NCBI RefSeq assembly: GCF_000835495.1
Contig: NW_015622547.1
Location: 620,001-684,000 of the forward strand
From: Cladophialophora immunda
Lineage: Eukaryota; Ascomycota; Eurotiomycetes; Chaetothyriales; Herpotrichiellaceae
Direction: 5' to 3'
Length of the DNA stretch: 64,000 nucleotides
Positions 10,037 to 21,081 of the stretch are shown here, one piece after another; position 1 is the stretch's first letter, and each line of letters starts with the position of its first letter. The notes under the pieces are model-generated. The model did not search any database. It saw only the letters and a program-made list of their open reading frames with translations, and was not told where the DNA came from. The position numbers and the translations under genes are program-made.

Positions 10037-12462
10037 TTGTGGGAATTGGGTAGGTGCTCACGAGTGCCTTGGGATGACACTGAAGAGGCCCTCAAGCGGA
10101 CTCGAATCTTTCTCAGCTGGCAGTAATATGGGACGAAGACAATGGGAGGAGTCAGGGAGGAAGGGGTTGGCAACAGGGCATTAATGCTGTTCAGGAGCAG
10201 ACAATTAAGTCGGCGCGGAAAGCGCTGAGCCAGAGCGAGGGATCGGGATTGCAACGGGTTGTGATATGCATATTGACGGTGGCCATGGGGGAAGCTTGGA
10301 TCGAAGGCGATGAAACGCGGCCAGGGGCCGGATGGGAATTGCTAGCGCAGGTCGAAACTGGATAGTGACGGGATGAAGGGCAAATGATGGCAGATGATGC
10401 TGGTTAGGGAGGCACCCAAGGGCATGAAATCTTCGATGGCATGGGAAACAGTCATGGCATTCTTCCAATCAGTGGAATGTGAGATGTTCGATGACCAGCA
10501 GCGAACTCGATCGCAGGAAACCAAATCTACGTTTACGCGCGGCGGGACAGAAAACCTTAGCAGCACTACTGGCACTGGCAGGGAACTCGACGGGCACAGC
10601 TGCCCGCAAGCTTCAGGCCCCAGGCCCCAGGCCGCCCTTTACGCCTCACAGTTGGGAAGAAGTGGCTCTTCTATCCGGGGCCTATTGTGGTTTTCCGGCT
10701 GGTGCCCCCAATCACTGCAACCCATGGGCTTGGGAAGACCCGACTGTGCCTGTTCCGGGCTGGGTTCTTCACTGGCGGGCCCAAGTTCCGGGCACCACAA
10801 GTGTCTTGTTTGCGAGCGCCACACCTGGAGGGGCAGTCGGGGGCCCCGCTCAGGCTTAATCTTCCGCTCTGCTCCTCTCTAGCAGCCTTTCGTCATCTCC
10901 GATCTCTGGGTTTTAGGTTGCTAGGCCGAGGGGAACCGAGGCGTTCGTACGAGGACATCCTTGAAGAGTTGCAGAGATCGCTCTCGTTTCGGATCGCAGC
11001 TTCGCGAAAATGCCACGGCAACCACCTGGGCCAACAGCTATGCATGCGTGCAAAGATCCTTCTAATAGTTGCGCGAGAGCGCCAGGGAAGACTGGAGTCA
11101 TGATCCACAATGGCAATTCGCTTCAATGTCCCGAGTACCTACTTGTACACATGATCAGGCATGAGGCATAAAGGCTTGAGGCTTGAGGCATAAGGTATGG
11201 GGTACTCTCAGGGGTCATCACCACCCGCACAGTATATCACTCACTACGAGCGAATTTACCCGCCAGAATCTACAAGTATGTGATCATGGGTCGAGCAAGA
11301 TTTGGATGAGCCTGCTGCGGCCATCACTGTCGCTGCAACTGGTGCTGAAGATTGTCTGCGACTCCACAAGGCAGTGACATCTCGGTCCCGGCGGATTTCC
11401 TTTTCCAGCATATATGTGAAGTCATTCATTCCAGGATTTGCGGGATGGAACGACCATCTGAGCCGGGACTCTGGACCAGATGGCCTGGCCGATGCTTTCT
11501 GTAAAGATGGATGTAGCAGAACCACACTGCCACCACCTATAGTTTCACACGGACCATATGATATCTCACCGGGACGGAAAGACCGAAGAGGGCGTCTAGT
11601 GACCGAGAAACGAAGGCCGAGCCGTGTCGTACAGAGTACAGAGTACAGATCGAGGAGTCTTCACCCGCCAGTACCGAGTGCTTTTCTGAACAAATGCCTC
11701 GCTCAGAAGCGTTTCGCGCACCAGGAGCACTGCTCCGTCCTCCTTCCTGTATTCGTCCGTCGTAGCCAGTCCGACATAAAGGCTTAGTCATTCACCTCGA
11801 GGAAAGTCAGCAACCTGGAGCTTATCCCATTATCAGTGATCAGCTCGGTGTCGACGAGGAACTCAATAATGCGCTGTCTGACCATTGGAGCATCGGCTCT
11901 CCGCCTGCGCCGCTCCAATCATTCACCCTGCTATCGTCTTGTCAGACAAGGTATGCATGACGTCAGACTTGGGCAGGCAAATGGGCGTCTTATCCGGCCC
12001 ACGTTTTGATCGACGACTGCGAACTTTGCGACAAGACAAGACAGCGAGATAGTTATATTTCCTCCACTGCCCGATACTGCGCACAGGTGTGAAGATATAC
12101 CATTTGCCTCCAGTTGACCTTGCTTTTCATCCTCACCCTCCCTTCTGTTCCTTACGCTCCTTCTCCTAGCCTAGAATTCATTAGGCGATTGGATTCGCCC
12201 CAAGCACGGCACCAAACGAATTTGCACCGAAGATAGCCCCCCCACCTGGTCAGATTCCCCAATACAATTTGATTTTTGTACCGCAGGCGCACATCCTCAG
12301 GTGATCTTTGCCTTCACCTACTCCTCACCCTCATCCGGAAGAACACCGTTGGACGGAAGACGCATTGTTTTTTTCGCGGCCTGCGCTGCGCCCGAGGGAC
12401 AAGTGAGCCGTCGCGACTCCCGGGAGTTAGCCCCGCCAACGCCAGAAGAGAAAAAAAAAAGG
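10037..12462. other. Long intergenic region with short direct repeats
   Basis: No gene supported. It contains small direct repeats (three AGGCCCC-type units at about 10614-10633; repeated TTGAGGCATAA at about 11161-11196; GTACAGA at about 11630-11650). The final ~350 bases are the 5' region of the lactonase gene. The lactonase frame is open upstream of its ATG to about 12301. Confidence 0.45.
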
Positions 12463-13260
12463 ATGGGAAAACAACCCAACCTCTTTAGCTACCCCACGGT
12501 CGACGAGGTTGCTGCGCATCTGCGCATCTACATCCTCGCCTGCCAAAAGGCGGCTTTTCACCGACACGATAGCTTTAAAGTCGCCGTTTCAGGCGGCAGT
12601 CTTCCCGCGACTCTCGCAAAGGCGCTCCTCAAGCCAGGTCGCCACGAAGACCCCGCACTCGCACCCCAATACTCGAAATGGCAAATCTTCTTCGCCGACG
12701 AACGAGCCGTGCCTTTTGACCACGAGGAGAGCAACTATGGTCTCCTGAAGAAGGACCTTCTCGATAAGATTCCCCCCGAGCAAGGGACGCCCGCTATCCA
12801 TCCTATCGATGTGTCGCAACTCGACAATACCCAAGAGCTGGCGGACCGGTACCAAGAAGTCCTCATGTCAATATTTGCCAGCAAGGACTCCGTGAAACTG
12901 CCAATCTTTGACCTGATCCTCTTGGGCTGTGGGCCGGATGGCCACACCTGCAGCCTTTTCCCTGGCCACGAACTTCTGCGGGAAGCAGATGCCTGGGTGG
13001 CTGCGATCGAAGACAGCCCAAAACCGCCGCCTCGAAGAATTACCTTGACTTTGCCCGTATTGACGCACGCCCACAAGATCGCATTCGTGGCCACAGGAGG
13101 TGGGAAGAGGGACATTCTGAAGAAGATCCTGGAAGCGGATGACGAGGGAAGGAGCTTGCCTTGTGGACTTGTCAATGAGGGAGGCGGGGAGAAAGTGAGC
13201 TGGTTCACAGATGATGCAGCGGTCGAAGGAGTAGCATTCCCTAGGAGGGGTAGCTTATGA
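12463..13260 (+). CDS. 6-phosphogluconolactonase
   Basis: Single exon, 265 aa, the usual length. It hydrolyses 6-phosphoglucono-1,5-lactone to 6-phosphogluconate, the second step of the oxidative pentose phosphate pathway, in the cytosol. Family marks are the VAVSGGSLP loop near residue 42, FADERAVPFDHEESNYGLLK (about 80-100), and LLGCGPDGHTCSLFPGH in the middle, which carries the catalytic His and phosphate-binding loop. The frame stays open for another 54 codons upstream, but ATG 12463 follows an A-run and matches the family N-terminus (LFSYPTVDEVAAHLRIYI). SOL-type paralogues differ little, so the enzyme call is firm but not the paralogue. Confidence 0.94.
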   Translation: MGKQPNLFSYPTVDEVAAHLRIYILACQKAAFHRHDSFKVAVSGGSLPATLAKALLKPGRHEDPALAPQYSKWQIFFADERAVPFDHEESNYGLLKKDLLDKIPPEQGTPAIHPIDVSQLDNTQELADRYQEVLMSIFASKDSVKLPIFDLILLGCGPDGHTCSLFPGHELLREADAWVAAIEDSPKPPPRRITLTLPVLTHAHKIAFVATGGGKRDILKKILEADDEGRSLPCGLVNEGGGEKVSWFTDDAAVEGVAFPRRGSL

Positions 13261-14919
13261 AGAGATGGCCTCAACAGAGCGTTAGCAAGAGCGTCGCCGT
13301 GGATATAGACGCTGAGGATATTGCTGGTGGATAAGAGCAACGGTGACGAAGATCTACCGGAATTGCGATTTTGTTGAGGATGGAGTGTCTCAGTCCTTTC
13401 GGTATGGACGGCTTTTGAGCAGTCATCTATACCCTGAATGTCCAAACCCCTGGGAAAGGAAGGGGATGTGAAGGCCGGTGTCATGATTTCTTTCTTCACT
13501 TTTTGATTTCACCAGATATACCTTGGCTGCATGCGTCTCATGGACCTTGATTGAGCCAAAGGTCTTTTTCGATAGACTAACTACCAATGACAAACCTTCA
13601 GGATACTCATGAGGTATCAGAGGACCCAGGATCGACAAGATGGCTTCATGATCATCTCTCGCTCCCCATCATGCGGGCCAACTGGCTGAAGTCAGAAGTT
13701 GACTTTGGGGTTCTAACGCAGGCACAGCCGTCGGCGGCCCGCCTATCTGGCAGCAATTAGTTAAAGCCTACTGCGCACCTAGGTACCCAGTGGCCCCCGC
13801 AGGCACCGGTCACTAGTGAACCGCTCCAGGCGGCCCGCGGTGAACTGGACGGTACCTAGAGCGCCTCTGTCGCCACCTCTCCACACCTCTGTGCACATCT
13901 CTACCAGCTCCCCAGATAAAACCCACCAGGGGCTGCCTCATGCATCATGCTTAGGCACGCACTGTATTATTCCCTCTGACCAGTTGATCGGACCTTTTTG
14001 TCCCCGGCTTCCTATGTAAATCCTTCCCCCAACTCCCCTTGAGACCCAGTTTTAGGCAATTGGTATATGCTGACGAAGTGTCTGCCCTATGAAGCTCGGC
14101 GTATTCGCGAGAGATGGCGTACACCTGTGACTGACACTCCCCTCCCAAGCAGAACACCCTACTCAATCTGATGGCAAACTCTCTCTCATATCCGACCTGG
14201 GGCACTGCTGGGCGGAGCGTCAACCGGCACATCCGCAGTCGGAGACTCGTACAGCAAGATTTGTGCATGGATCGAGGGAATCGATTGCATTGCTCTTCAC
14301 CTACTCCGCATACCTACCTACCTACGCGTATCCATTTGACTTCCTCCGACATACGAAACCCATCCCAGAGCATCGATGAAGGATCGATCCCCATCTGACC
14401 ATATCGTCGTGTAATCCTTCATTGGTCTCTCCATGCCCACCTACACACTCAAGCTCCCACCATGCTGCGATTGTTCAGACATGTCCAAGATCAGTAATCA
14501 CACCGGGGTGCCTGGCTTTGCAAGCTTGCCCAGACACCCCTCCTGGTCGTCATTGCGGCTGGACTCGCGCGTAAAGTGACACCCAAGAGCTGGGAGAGAA
14601 CCGGAGGCGGAGTCATAGGGGACAGCAAAGCCGAGGCTTGGTTTGCTTGGATGCTTACTTGCTTACAACTACTTTCCCACGGGCGAGTGAGAGCATGTCG
14701 TGGATACCAGTGCACTCGGTACAAAACGTCGTCCGATTCGGCGGAGGGGGAGTTACGTCTGTGTTCAGTCACTTGCATTCGCCAATGTGACCAATCCACT
14801 TGGGCAAACACAGGGTACAACTAACTATACATATATCCGCAGCAAATCCCCCTGAGGACGACAACATTACACCCATCTGTCGCCCGACGGATACCACCAC
14901 CGCCGAGAGGGAAACAAAA
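13261..14919. other. Intergenic, no supported gene
   Basis: About 1.65 kb. Contains a short ACCTACCTACCTAC repeat near 14310-14325. The segment before 14920 is C-rich leader. Nothing coding recognised. Confidence 0.5.
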
Positions 14920-15984
14920 ATGTCTTCTCCTATCACATCCCACACTTTCACCTCCCCAGCTACCGCAAAGCCATACACCTACCTCACCGCCGGCCCCTCC
15001 AATGGACCCCTTGTGGTCTTCCTCCACGGCTGGCCGGCGATCGCCTTGACATGGAAACCCCAATTGCTCTCACTGTCGAGCTTGGGCTTCTACTGCGTGG
15101 CCCCAGACATGCCCGGGTACGGGGGCACCTGGACGAGCGACGACCCGAGCGAATTTGCGCTGGAGAAGATCGTTCCGGATCTGCTGGAGCTGCTGAAGCA
15201 CCTGGGCCGCAGGGAGGCCCTCTGGGTCGGCCATGACTGGGGCTGCGGGCCCCTGTACGCCCTGGCCAGCCACCACCCAGAGGTATGCCGCGCGATCGTG
15301 GGCATCTCTGTCCCGTACCGCACGCTTGAGATGGGTCTGCCGGCGCTGCTCGACCTCGTCGACCGCGACCTGTACCCGGAAGGCGAGTTCCCCTACGGCC
15401 AGTGGGACTACCAGGTCTTCTACGAGCAGGAGCCCAAGGCGGTCGACAAGCAGTTCGAGTCCAATGCGCCGCGCTACCTGAAACTGGTGTATTCCAGAGG
15501 CAGCCCGCAGAGCGGCCACGAACGAGCCCGCACCGCCCAGGTGACCAAGCACAAGGGCTGGTTCGGCGGGCCCGACGCCCCGACCCCGGACCTCCCGCTG
15601 GAAAGGACGGTGCTGGACCAGGAGATCTACGACGCCCTGATTGCCAGCGTCAAGAAGAACGGCTGGAAGGGCGCCACGGCCTGGTACCTGAACCACGCGG
15701 CCAACCGCAAGTACACGCTCGAGAAGAGCGTGGACCACGGCGTGCTGAAGATGCCCGTCCTCTTCGTCCACACCGCCTACGACGCCGTCTGCCAGACGGT
15801 CGACAACCCCAAGTGCGCCCAGGCCATGAGGGACCACTGCCGCGATCTGACCCAGTTCGTCATCCAGGCTGGCCACTGGGGCAACCTGGAGTGTCCCGAG
15901 GAAGTGAACTCGGGCATCACCGGCTGGGTCATGGAAAAAGTGCAGGACTGGTGGCCGGGTCCAGAGCTGAAGAGCCGGCTATAA
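14920..15984 (+). CDS. Soluble epoxide hydrolase-like alpha/beta hydrolase
   Basis: Single exon, 354 aa. ATG 14920 was chosen for its CAAAA context and because the fold starts soon after it. It has the epoxide hydrolase signature: oxyanion motif HGWP (36-39), nucleophile Asp106 in GHDWG, a likely acid Asp near 288 in HTAYD, and catalytic His319 in AGHWG. Tyrosines in LVYSRG and TAWYLN could serve as the epoxide-polarising pair. It would open epoxides to vicinal diols in the cytosol. The nucleophile is Asp, not Ser, which argues against an esterase; a haloalkane dehalogenase is the other Asp-type option. Codons are strongly G/C-ending, like the transporter. Confidence 0.87.
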   Translation: MSSPITSHTFTSPATAKPYTYLTAGPSNGPLVVFLHGWPAIALTWKPQLLSLSSLGFYCVAPDMPGYGGTWTSDDPSEFALEKIVPDLLELLKHLGRREALWVGHDWGCGPLYALASHHPEVCRAIVGISVPYRTLEMGLPALLDLVDRDLYPEGEFPYGQWDYQVFYEQEPKAVDKQFESNAPRYLKLVYSRGSPQSGHERARTAQVTKHKGWFGGPDAPTPDLPLERTVLDQEIYDALIASVKKNGWKGATAWYLNHAANRKYTLEKSVDHGVLKMPVLFVHTAYDAVCQTVDNPKCAQAMRDHCRDLTQFVIQAGHWGNLECPEEVNSGITGWVMEKVQDWWPGPELKSRL

Positions 15985-16281
15985 AGTGTTGTGAAGTATT
16001 TCCATAGGAAGGAGAGAGAGCTCTTCCCAGACCATTGCTTCCTTTCGAAGTGTATATTTCTATATTGGAGTCTTTCTTTACTGCTTCCCCTGTGATATTG
16101 ATGTCCTGGCTCACATAGTGCGTCCTTTCCTCACCGGAGCACAAAATCTACTGTCTCCCTCTCTTTCACCTGAAGTGACACCTTTCAACATGATCACGCT
16201 GGATTGAGGCTCCGCCATGCAAGCATCTCGCCTACAGGGGTATGTATTGTCTCTAGGAAATATATGCGGCATGCCGTGAGC

Positions 16282-18420
16282 TCAGCAAAGCACGAAGCGA
16301 GTCTCCTCCAGGTCCTCCATCGCAGCCATCTCCCCATCCATAAGGCCATACGCGAACGCTTCACCCACGACCTCAAAGGCGCCGACGTCCTCACTGTGGG
16401 TTGTTGCGTGGTCTTGACCACCTCCTGCTGCTGCTGCTGCCACCGCCACCGCCGCCGCCGCCGATCCACTCAAGATGACCAGCCCAGGAGCCCCGGCGAG
16501 GGCGGCCAAGACATCGCCCGCCTCAGCCGGGCCGGCACACAGCCCGACGTGGCCTCGCGCCGTGATGAAGGGACGCTTGCCCAGACACCGCTCCATGAAG
16601 GCCTTGTACGAGAGAAGTTCCTGGCTGATCACAAAGCGCGGCCCAGCGCCCCGGACCGCGCATTTCTTCATGTCATCGTAGCCGCGCTGCACGCTGGTGG
16701 GCTCCGCGCGGCGCGCGATGGCGAGATAGTTGTACTCGAGGCCGTGCACGGGGATGTAGGCTTTGGCGTGGGCCTTGAGCCGCGCGGGGATGAGGGTTGA
16801 TTGCTCCACGAAGGCCGCGATCTCTCGCAGGTAGATCTCGGCCTGGGCGTAGTCGAGCTCGCTGTCGGGCTTGGATGTGGTGAAGACGGTTCCCACCGCT
16901 CGAATGGGCCCCAGACAGTACCCCTGGATCGTGAGGGTATTGTCTTCGCCGCTCGAGACGCGTGGACGCTGCTCGCCTAGGCTAACTTGGAGATGGGTTG
17001 CGGCTTTGAAGAGGCCATCCTCTAGGAGTCCGCATAGTGGCCGTCTCAGTGGGACAGACCAGTCCGCCGTCCAGGAGGGTAGCTGTGTCTCGTTGCGGGA
17101 CATGTTGGTCTGAGCGCTCCCTGCTTCCCCTTTCCTTTCGATTCCCAAGATATCCGTATGACCGAGGCGAATCAGTGTTCTCGAAACCTCACGGTACGCC
17201 TCTCTCCAAGGCACTTTGTAGTTCAGTGGGAAGCCTCCTGTTTCGAGTATGCTGCGGTCCGTGCACATTCCGAACAGCGCCCAGATTCGATCAATCTCCC
17301 GGGTGCACTCCGAAGCTTCGGTCGACTCTGGGATGAAGGTACGCACGAGGCAAGCCTTCAAGCTTGTCTGTGTGTGGTCGCCGTCTTGTGCCCTCAGGCG
17401 CTTGCGTCTCTCACCAAGCATGGTACTTGCTCGGGAGTTCCACCCCCTGGGCCGATCGGGATCTTTCAACCGCACGGTATCGATCAAGTAGTCGAAGAGC
17501 CCAGGCTTCTCGTAATACCAAAGCAGTGCAAACCGAAACAGCCGCAGTGGCAGAAAACGGGACTGCATCAAGGGTCGTGCTGTGTTTATAGACCATAGTG
17601 TGCAGCAAAGGATCGATGCCATGAAATCGTCACCATCAACAAAGGTGTCAACACCCAGCGCGAAAACCGTGGAAGTAGACACGGTGTGTTCTTGGATGGT
17701 CCAGGTACGTGCAAACCATTTGTTCCATGTCAGCGCCTCGAAGGCTAGCAACATGTCGAGCCTGGTCGCAAATGCGCGTCGGAAGGGTTCAGAGGAGAAG
17801 AAGCGCACAACCTGCCTACGCACAGGTCTAAGATCAGGATTGTTTCGGAAGGCCGGCCAGCTGGTGGCGAGCTCTGGCCCTATACTTAGAATGCCAGCTC
17901 GTCGTGCCCCTGGACCGATGACTTCGGCGAAAGTTTGCAATAGAGCTTTGAGATTCTCGCTGACTGGGCCGAGCCAGATCAAGACTCTCTCTGCTCGAGA
18001 GTAGATATCCGTCATGTGAAGCATTTGATTTGCTTTCTGCTGCTCGTCATTCTGATCGATAGAAATTTGATCCATCCAGAAGTGTGCTTCCTCTTTCCCA
18101 CCACCCCGGTCCTTCTGAGAAAAGGTAAAGAGCGAGGGCAGCGCATTGTATAAATTTTCGTATATTGGTTTCTCCACCCCGTCTATAAAGATTTTGGGTC
18201 CCTCGAATTGGTGAGGTTCGTCATGTCTATCGGACGCTTCAGGTTTGTCGGATCCCTCAGGTTCCGTGTTTCCACAGACGTAGGAGAGGGCGGTGTACGG
18301 TCGATTTTCAGCTATGGGATATACCGATGTCGCCAACGAGTATGCAGCAACGCCATCGGTTTCTCGAATGCCCACTAAGCGAATCTCGTTGACACCTAGT
18401 GATCTCGCTGGAGTTGTCAT
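16282..18420 (-). CDS. HET (heterokaryon incompatibility) domain protein
   Basis: 712 aa from the first in-frame ATG at 18420, without introns. HET domain blocks are in order: YTALSYVCGN (family YxALSYxWG), a middle segment, FWMDQISIDQND (family WIDAxCINQ) and IYSRAERVLIWLG. HET proteins trigger cell death on recognition of a non-self or stress partner. The rest resembles the long C-terminal region common in these proteins, ending in a low-complexity Ala/Val/Gly stretch encoded by a CTG/CCG repeat. The frame is open upstream to about 18600 without an ATG, and that segment (EKSIDEVARNAHKKTQ) looks coding, so an upstream exon may be missing. Allele specificity cannot be told. Confidence 0.88.
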   Translation of the reverse strand: MTTPARSLGVNEIRLVGIRETDGVAAYSLATSVYPIAENRPYTALSYVCGNTEPEGSDKPEASDRHDEPHQFEGPKIFIDGVEKPIYENLYNALPSLFTFSQKDRGGGKEEAHFWMDQISIDQNDEQQKANQMLHMTDIYSRAERVLIWLGPVSENLKALLQTFAEVIGPGARRAGILSIGPELATSWPAFRNNPDLRPVRRQVVRFFSSEPFRRAFATRLDMLLAFEALTWNKWFARTWTIQEHTVSTSTVFALGVDTFVDGDDFMASILCCTLWSINTARPLMQSRFLPLRLFRFALLWYYEKPGLFDYLIDTVRLKDPDRPRGWNSRASTMLGERRKRLRAQDGDHTQTSLKACLVRTFIPESTEASECTREIDRIWALFGMCTDRSILETGGFPLNYKVPWREAYREVSRTLIRLGHTDILGIERKGEAGSAQTNMSRNETQLPSWTADWSVPLRRPLCGLLEDGLFKAATHLQVSLGEQRPRVSSGEDNTLTIQGYCLGPIRAVGTVFTTSKPDSELDYAQAEIYLREIAAFVEQSTLIPARLKAHAKAYIPVHGLEYNYLAIARRAEPTSVQRGYDDMKKCAVRGAGPRFVISQELLSYKAFMERCLGKRPFITARGHVGLCAGPAEAGDVLAALAGAPGLVILSGSAAAAVAVAAAAAGGGQDHATTHSEDVGAFEVVGEAFAYGLMDGEMAAMEDLEETRFVLC
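16425..16464. repeat. CTG/CCG trinucleotide tract
   Basis: Five CTG units followed by CCACCG and CCG units on the plus strand. On the minus strand it encodes the Ala/Val tract near the C-terminus of the HET protein. Confidence 0.85.
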
Positions 18421-19405
18421 GTCGAGGCACTTGATTTCGTCCTTGTTCCGGTGAAGTTTCCGTTCAACCCGTTGAACTAGTAACACTTCAACAACTGCAG
18501 CAATTGATCTGTCGATTTGTGTCTTCTTATGAGCGTTTCTTGCCACTTCATCAATAGACTTCTCTAGATTCAAGCAATCTATGTCAGATCTTGAGGCCAA
18601 GCAAGGGGAGATTCAAAAGCGGCCGAGTTAGTGATTCAGACTGCGACTTTCGACTGTACGGTGGCGTTAACAGCAATTTTCTTGAGCCAGGTGCCCTGTT
18701 TTGACACTATATCACATGTGACAACATGGGGGCGATGTGTAACCGTGATAGATGAATGTCTATCGAATGTCTCTGTATCGGAGCCAACCATGGGCGAGGC
18801 ACAGGTTGCCACCACCCTGATTTGCTGGGCGCCGGCTGTCGTTGCTCTGGTTGCCACGACAGATACTCTTGACCGTAAGAAGACCTCAGGCTGCAAGTAT
18901 GCTTCTCCTCCAAGGAGGGGGCGACTGTCATTCACTCACGAGAGTGTCCGGCTGAAAGTTGGCTAGATCTTTGCTTCGTGAATCGGGAAGCGGCGAATAG
19001 CTGCCCAGGCTTTAATGTCTCAGTTAAGATAGAAATACCTCGTATTTCAACTGGCAGAGTTCAAGGGGGAAGCGACTCAGGATCCTCTCCATCTGTCCTG
19101 TAAAATATTCCCGAGAAACCACTCCAGGCACTCCTCACGGCCACCCGAGGGTGCTGTGGCTGTGATCATAAAGGCTTTGCCGTAGACACTGGTGCTGAGT
19201 CTACGTGTTTGAAGACGTAAATGATCGCTTTCAAAACAGTGGAAAGTTATCTGCACGTGGGCTGAACGGCAGGAAGCCTTCCCGAAAATTGGGAATGCTA
19301 CACTGTCTTGCTCGTGTAGTCGCAACTGACAGTCCCAAACCCATTGAAAGGGATTCAGGGACATGGCTTCAGAGTAACCTGGAAAATCTCGCCGGTCCAC
19401 GAACC
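18421..19405. other. Region between HET gene and kinase gene
   Basis: 18421-18600 probably belongs to the HET gene (open frame or upstream exon). A minus-strand ATG frame at 18636-18935 could hold a further upstream exon, but no clean splice was found. The rest is 3' region of the kinase gene. Confidence 0.4.
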
Positions 19406-21081
19406 TCACCTCTTCACCTTTTTGTGGACATGCGAAGGTGCAGAAATGTCGATGTTTGGGGCTTCAGCGTCGTCGACAAGCCTGGACCAAACCTTGGACC
19501 GAAGCAGCTCGTTTGCATGAGGGCGATGCACACGTTGCCACGAAAGCATCTTCTCGAGCACGTCAGCGATAGGCGCTGGTCGGGATTTCAAGGTCTGTAT
19601 GATATCTGTATGAGTGGCGCTGCTGACACCTTTCTCCCACCTGCAAGGCTGCTGGAAGAAAAGCTGATAGCCCGAAAGTCCCATGGCCCAAACATCCACG
19701 CGACAATCATAGGGTTCCGGGTTCAGAGTCACATTTTGATACTTGAGCTTGAGAATTTCCGGCGCAAGATACGCGATGGTTCCGCAGTAGTGGTCCGTCG
19801 AAGTAGCATCGAAAGTGGCGCTCCCGTAATCAATAATAATTGCGTGTATAGGTGAGTACGAGACGATCATCATATTCGTGGGCTTCAGGTCTCTGTGCAT
19901 GATACCATGCTGGTGAAGATGGGCAAGTCCTTTCAAAACTTGGTGAAAGGCAGACATGCGAACTTCATACGGCCTTTTCGAGAGGGTCAAGTCAAGGAAT
20001 GTCTGTCTGGCTAGCGGAGAGTGGACCAGGTAGACATCATTGATCTTGGACTTGCCTGTGCTGTATTCATCGCCTCCAGAATATAGATCAGCCATTAAAT
20101 GGCAGAGATTGGGCTTCCTACGTAAGTAATTGCACGCCACAGATTGACGGGAGTACTCACATGGTTTCCTATTTTCTTGTAAATTTGGATTTCAAGTTGG
20201 ATTCGGGCGACGGTCGCTGGCGTACGCTTGACACGTTTGACGGCGACTGCCTGGCCGGTAGACTTTTCAAAGCCCGCAGAAACCACACCGCTGGCACCAG
20301 ATGCGAACGGAGAATGGATGAGAAACCCGTGCAGTTCATGATGGTGCTCAAGAGGTGTCAATTCAAGAGACATTGGAGGCACGTCACCATCAGGATGAAG
20401 CTTGGTGAACAGCTCTCCTAGCTTTTCCCGATAATTATTTTCATTCAGGCCCGTAAACTCCAGGTTGTAGGATAGGTTGCCGAAGGACAGGGCAGTACGC
20501 ACAGACCCAAGAACTCGCTGTGAGCCATCGAGTCGTTCAATACCATTGACAAGAACAACCTTGCCTTTGCCAACAACGAGCATCAACGCACCATTTTGAG
20601 GATGGTGGACCAGCCGAGCATGTCGACCGTGGACGTGGTGTCTGTTTTTCTGGAGGGTCAATAGGAAATCAACGCCACCATTGACGAGATCCTTTCTGCC
20701 ACTCCCAATAACCCAGCCGAGTCTAGTGTGGTTGGTCAAAATCTCCAAGCTAAGTCGGTAGTAGCCCATCAGCACTTGAGCAGGGTGCCCGCCTGTCGTA
20801 TCACTGGAGGCGTCACTACCATCCCATTCAGGAGACAGCTGCCGGGCGGTTTCCTCGATGAAAAGGAACTTGCGAATGTGAGGGTTCCAGTCAGGTTCAA
20901 GCCTCGCCCGCTCGGCGATTGAATGAAATGCTAGCACGGCGGCGTGATTGACAGGGACCAGGCGAGCGAAGTCGCCCTGCAGCCTTGCGCGGGTTCTAGG
21001 GCTGAAGAAGTGGTCATCCAGGGGCACTGTATCTGGCGTGTTGGGCAGGGTTTCAGGACCCTCAATGTCCGCCTCAGCCAT
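19406..21081 (-). CDS. FHA-like domain fused to Ser/Thr protein kinase
   Basis: Exons 21081-20161 and 20113-19406, 542 aa. The 47-nt intron starts GTGAGT and is best closed at an AAG acceptor, which restores the kinase block HPNLCHL. The N-terminal ~110 residues are unassigned. About 120-208 looks like an FHA phosphothreonine-binding fold (GWVIGSGRK, GRHARL replacing SRxH). The kinase follows: degenerate glycine loop SGASGVV (261-267), Lys282 in VAVK, HRDLKPTN (380-387), DYG (402-404) in place of DFG, and YLAPEIL. Most catalytic residues are present, so it is probably active. Rad53/Cds1 checkpoint kinases share this order, but the sequence is divergent and it may be a separate fungal family. 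A TATA box lies about 65 nt upstream. Confidence 0.85.

Noticed and set aside
11161..11196. Repeated TTGAGGCATAA as a possible CRISPR-like or mobile-element end
   Set aside because: Only two or three imperfect copies with no spacers, terminal inverted repeats or transposase nearby.
11302..11787. 161-codon plus frame
   Set aside because: Starts at TTG, biased composition without domains, overlaps another open frame on the minus strand.
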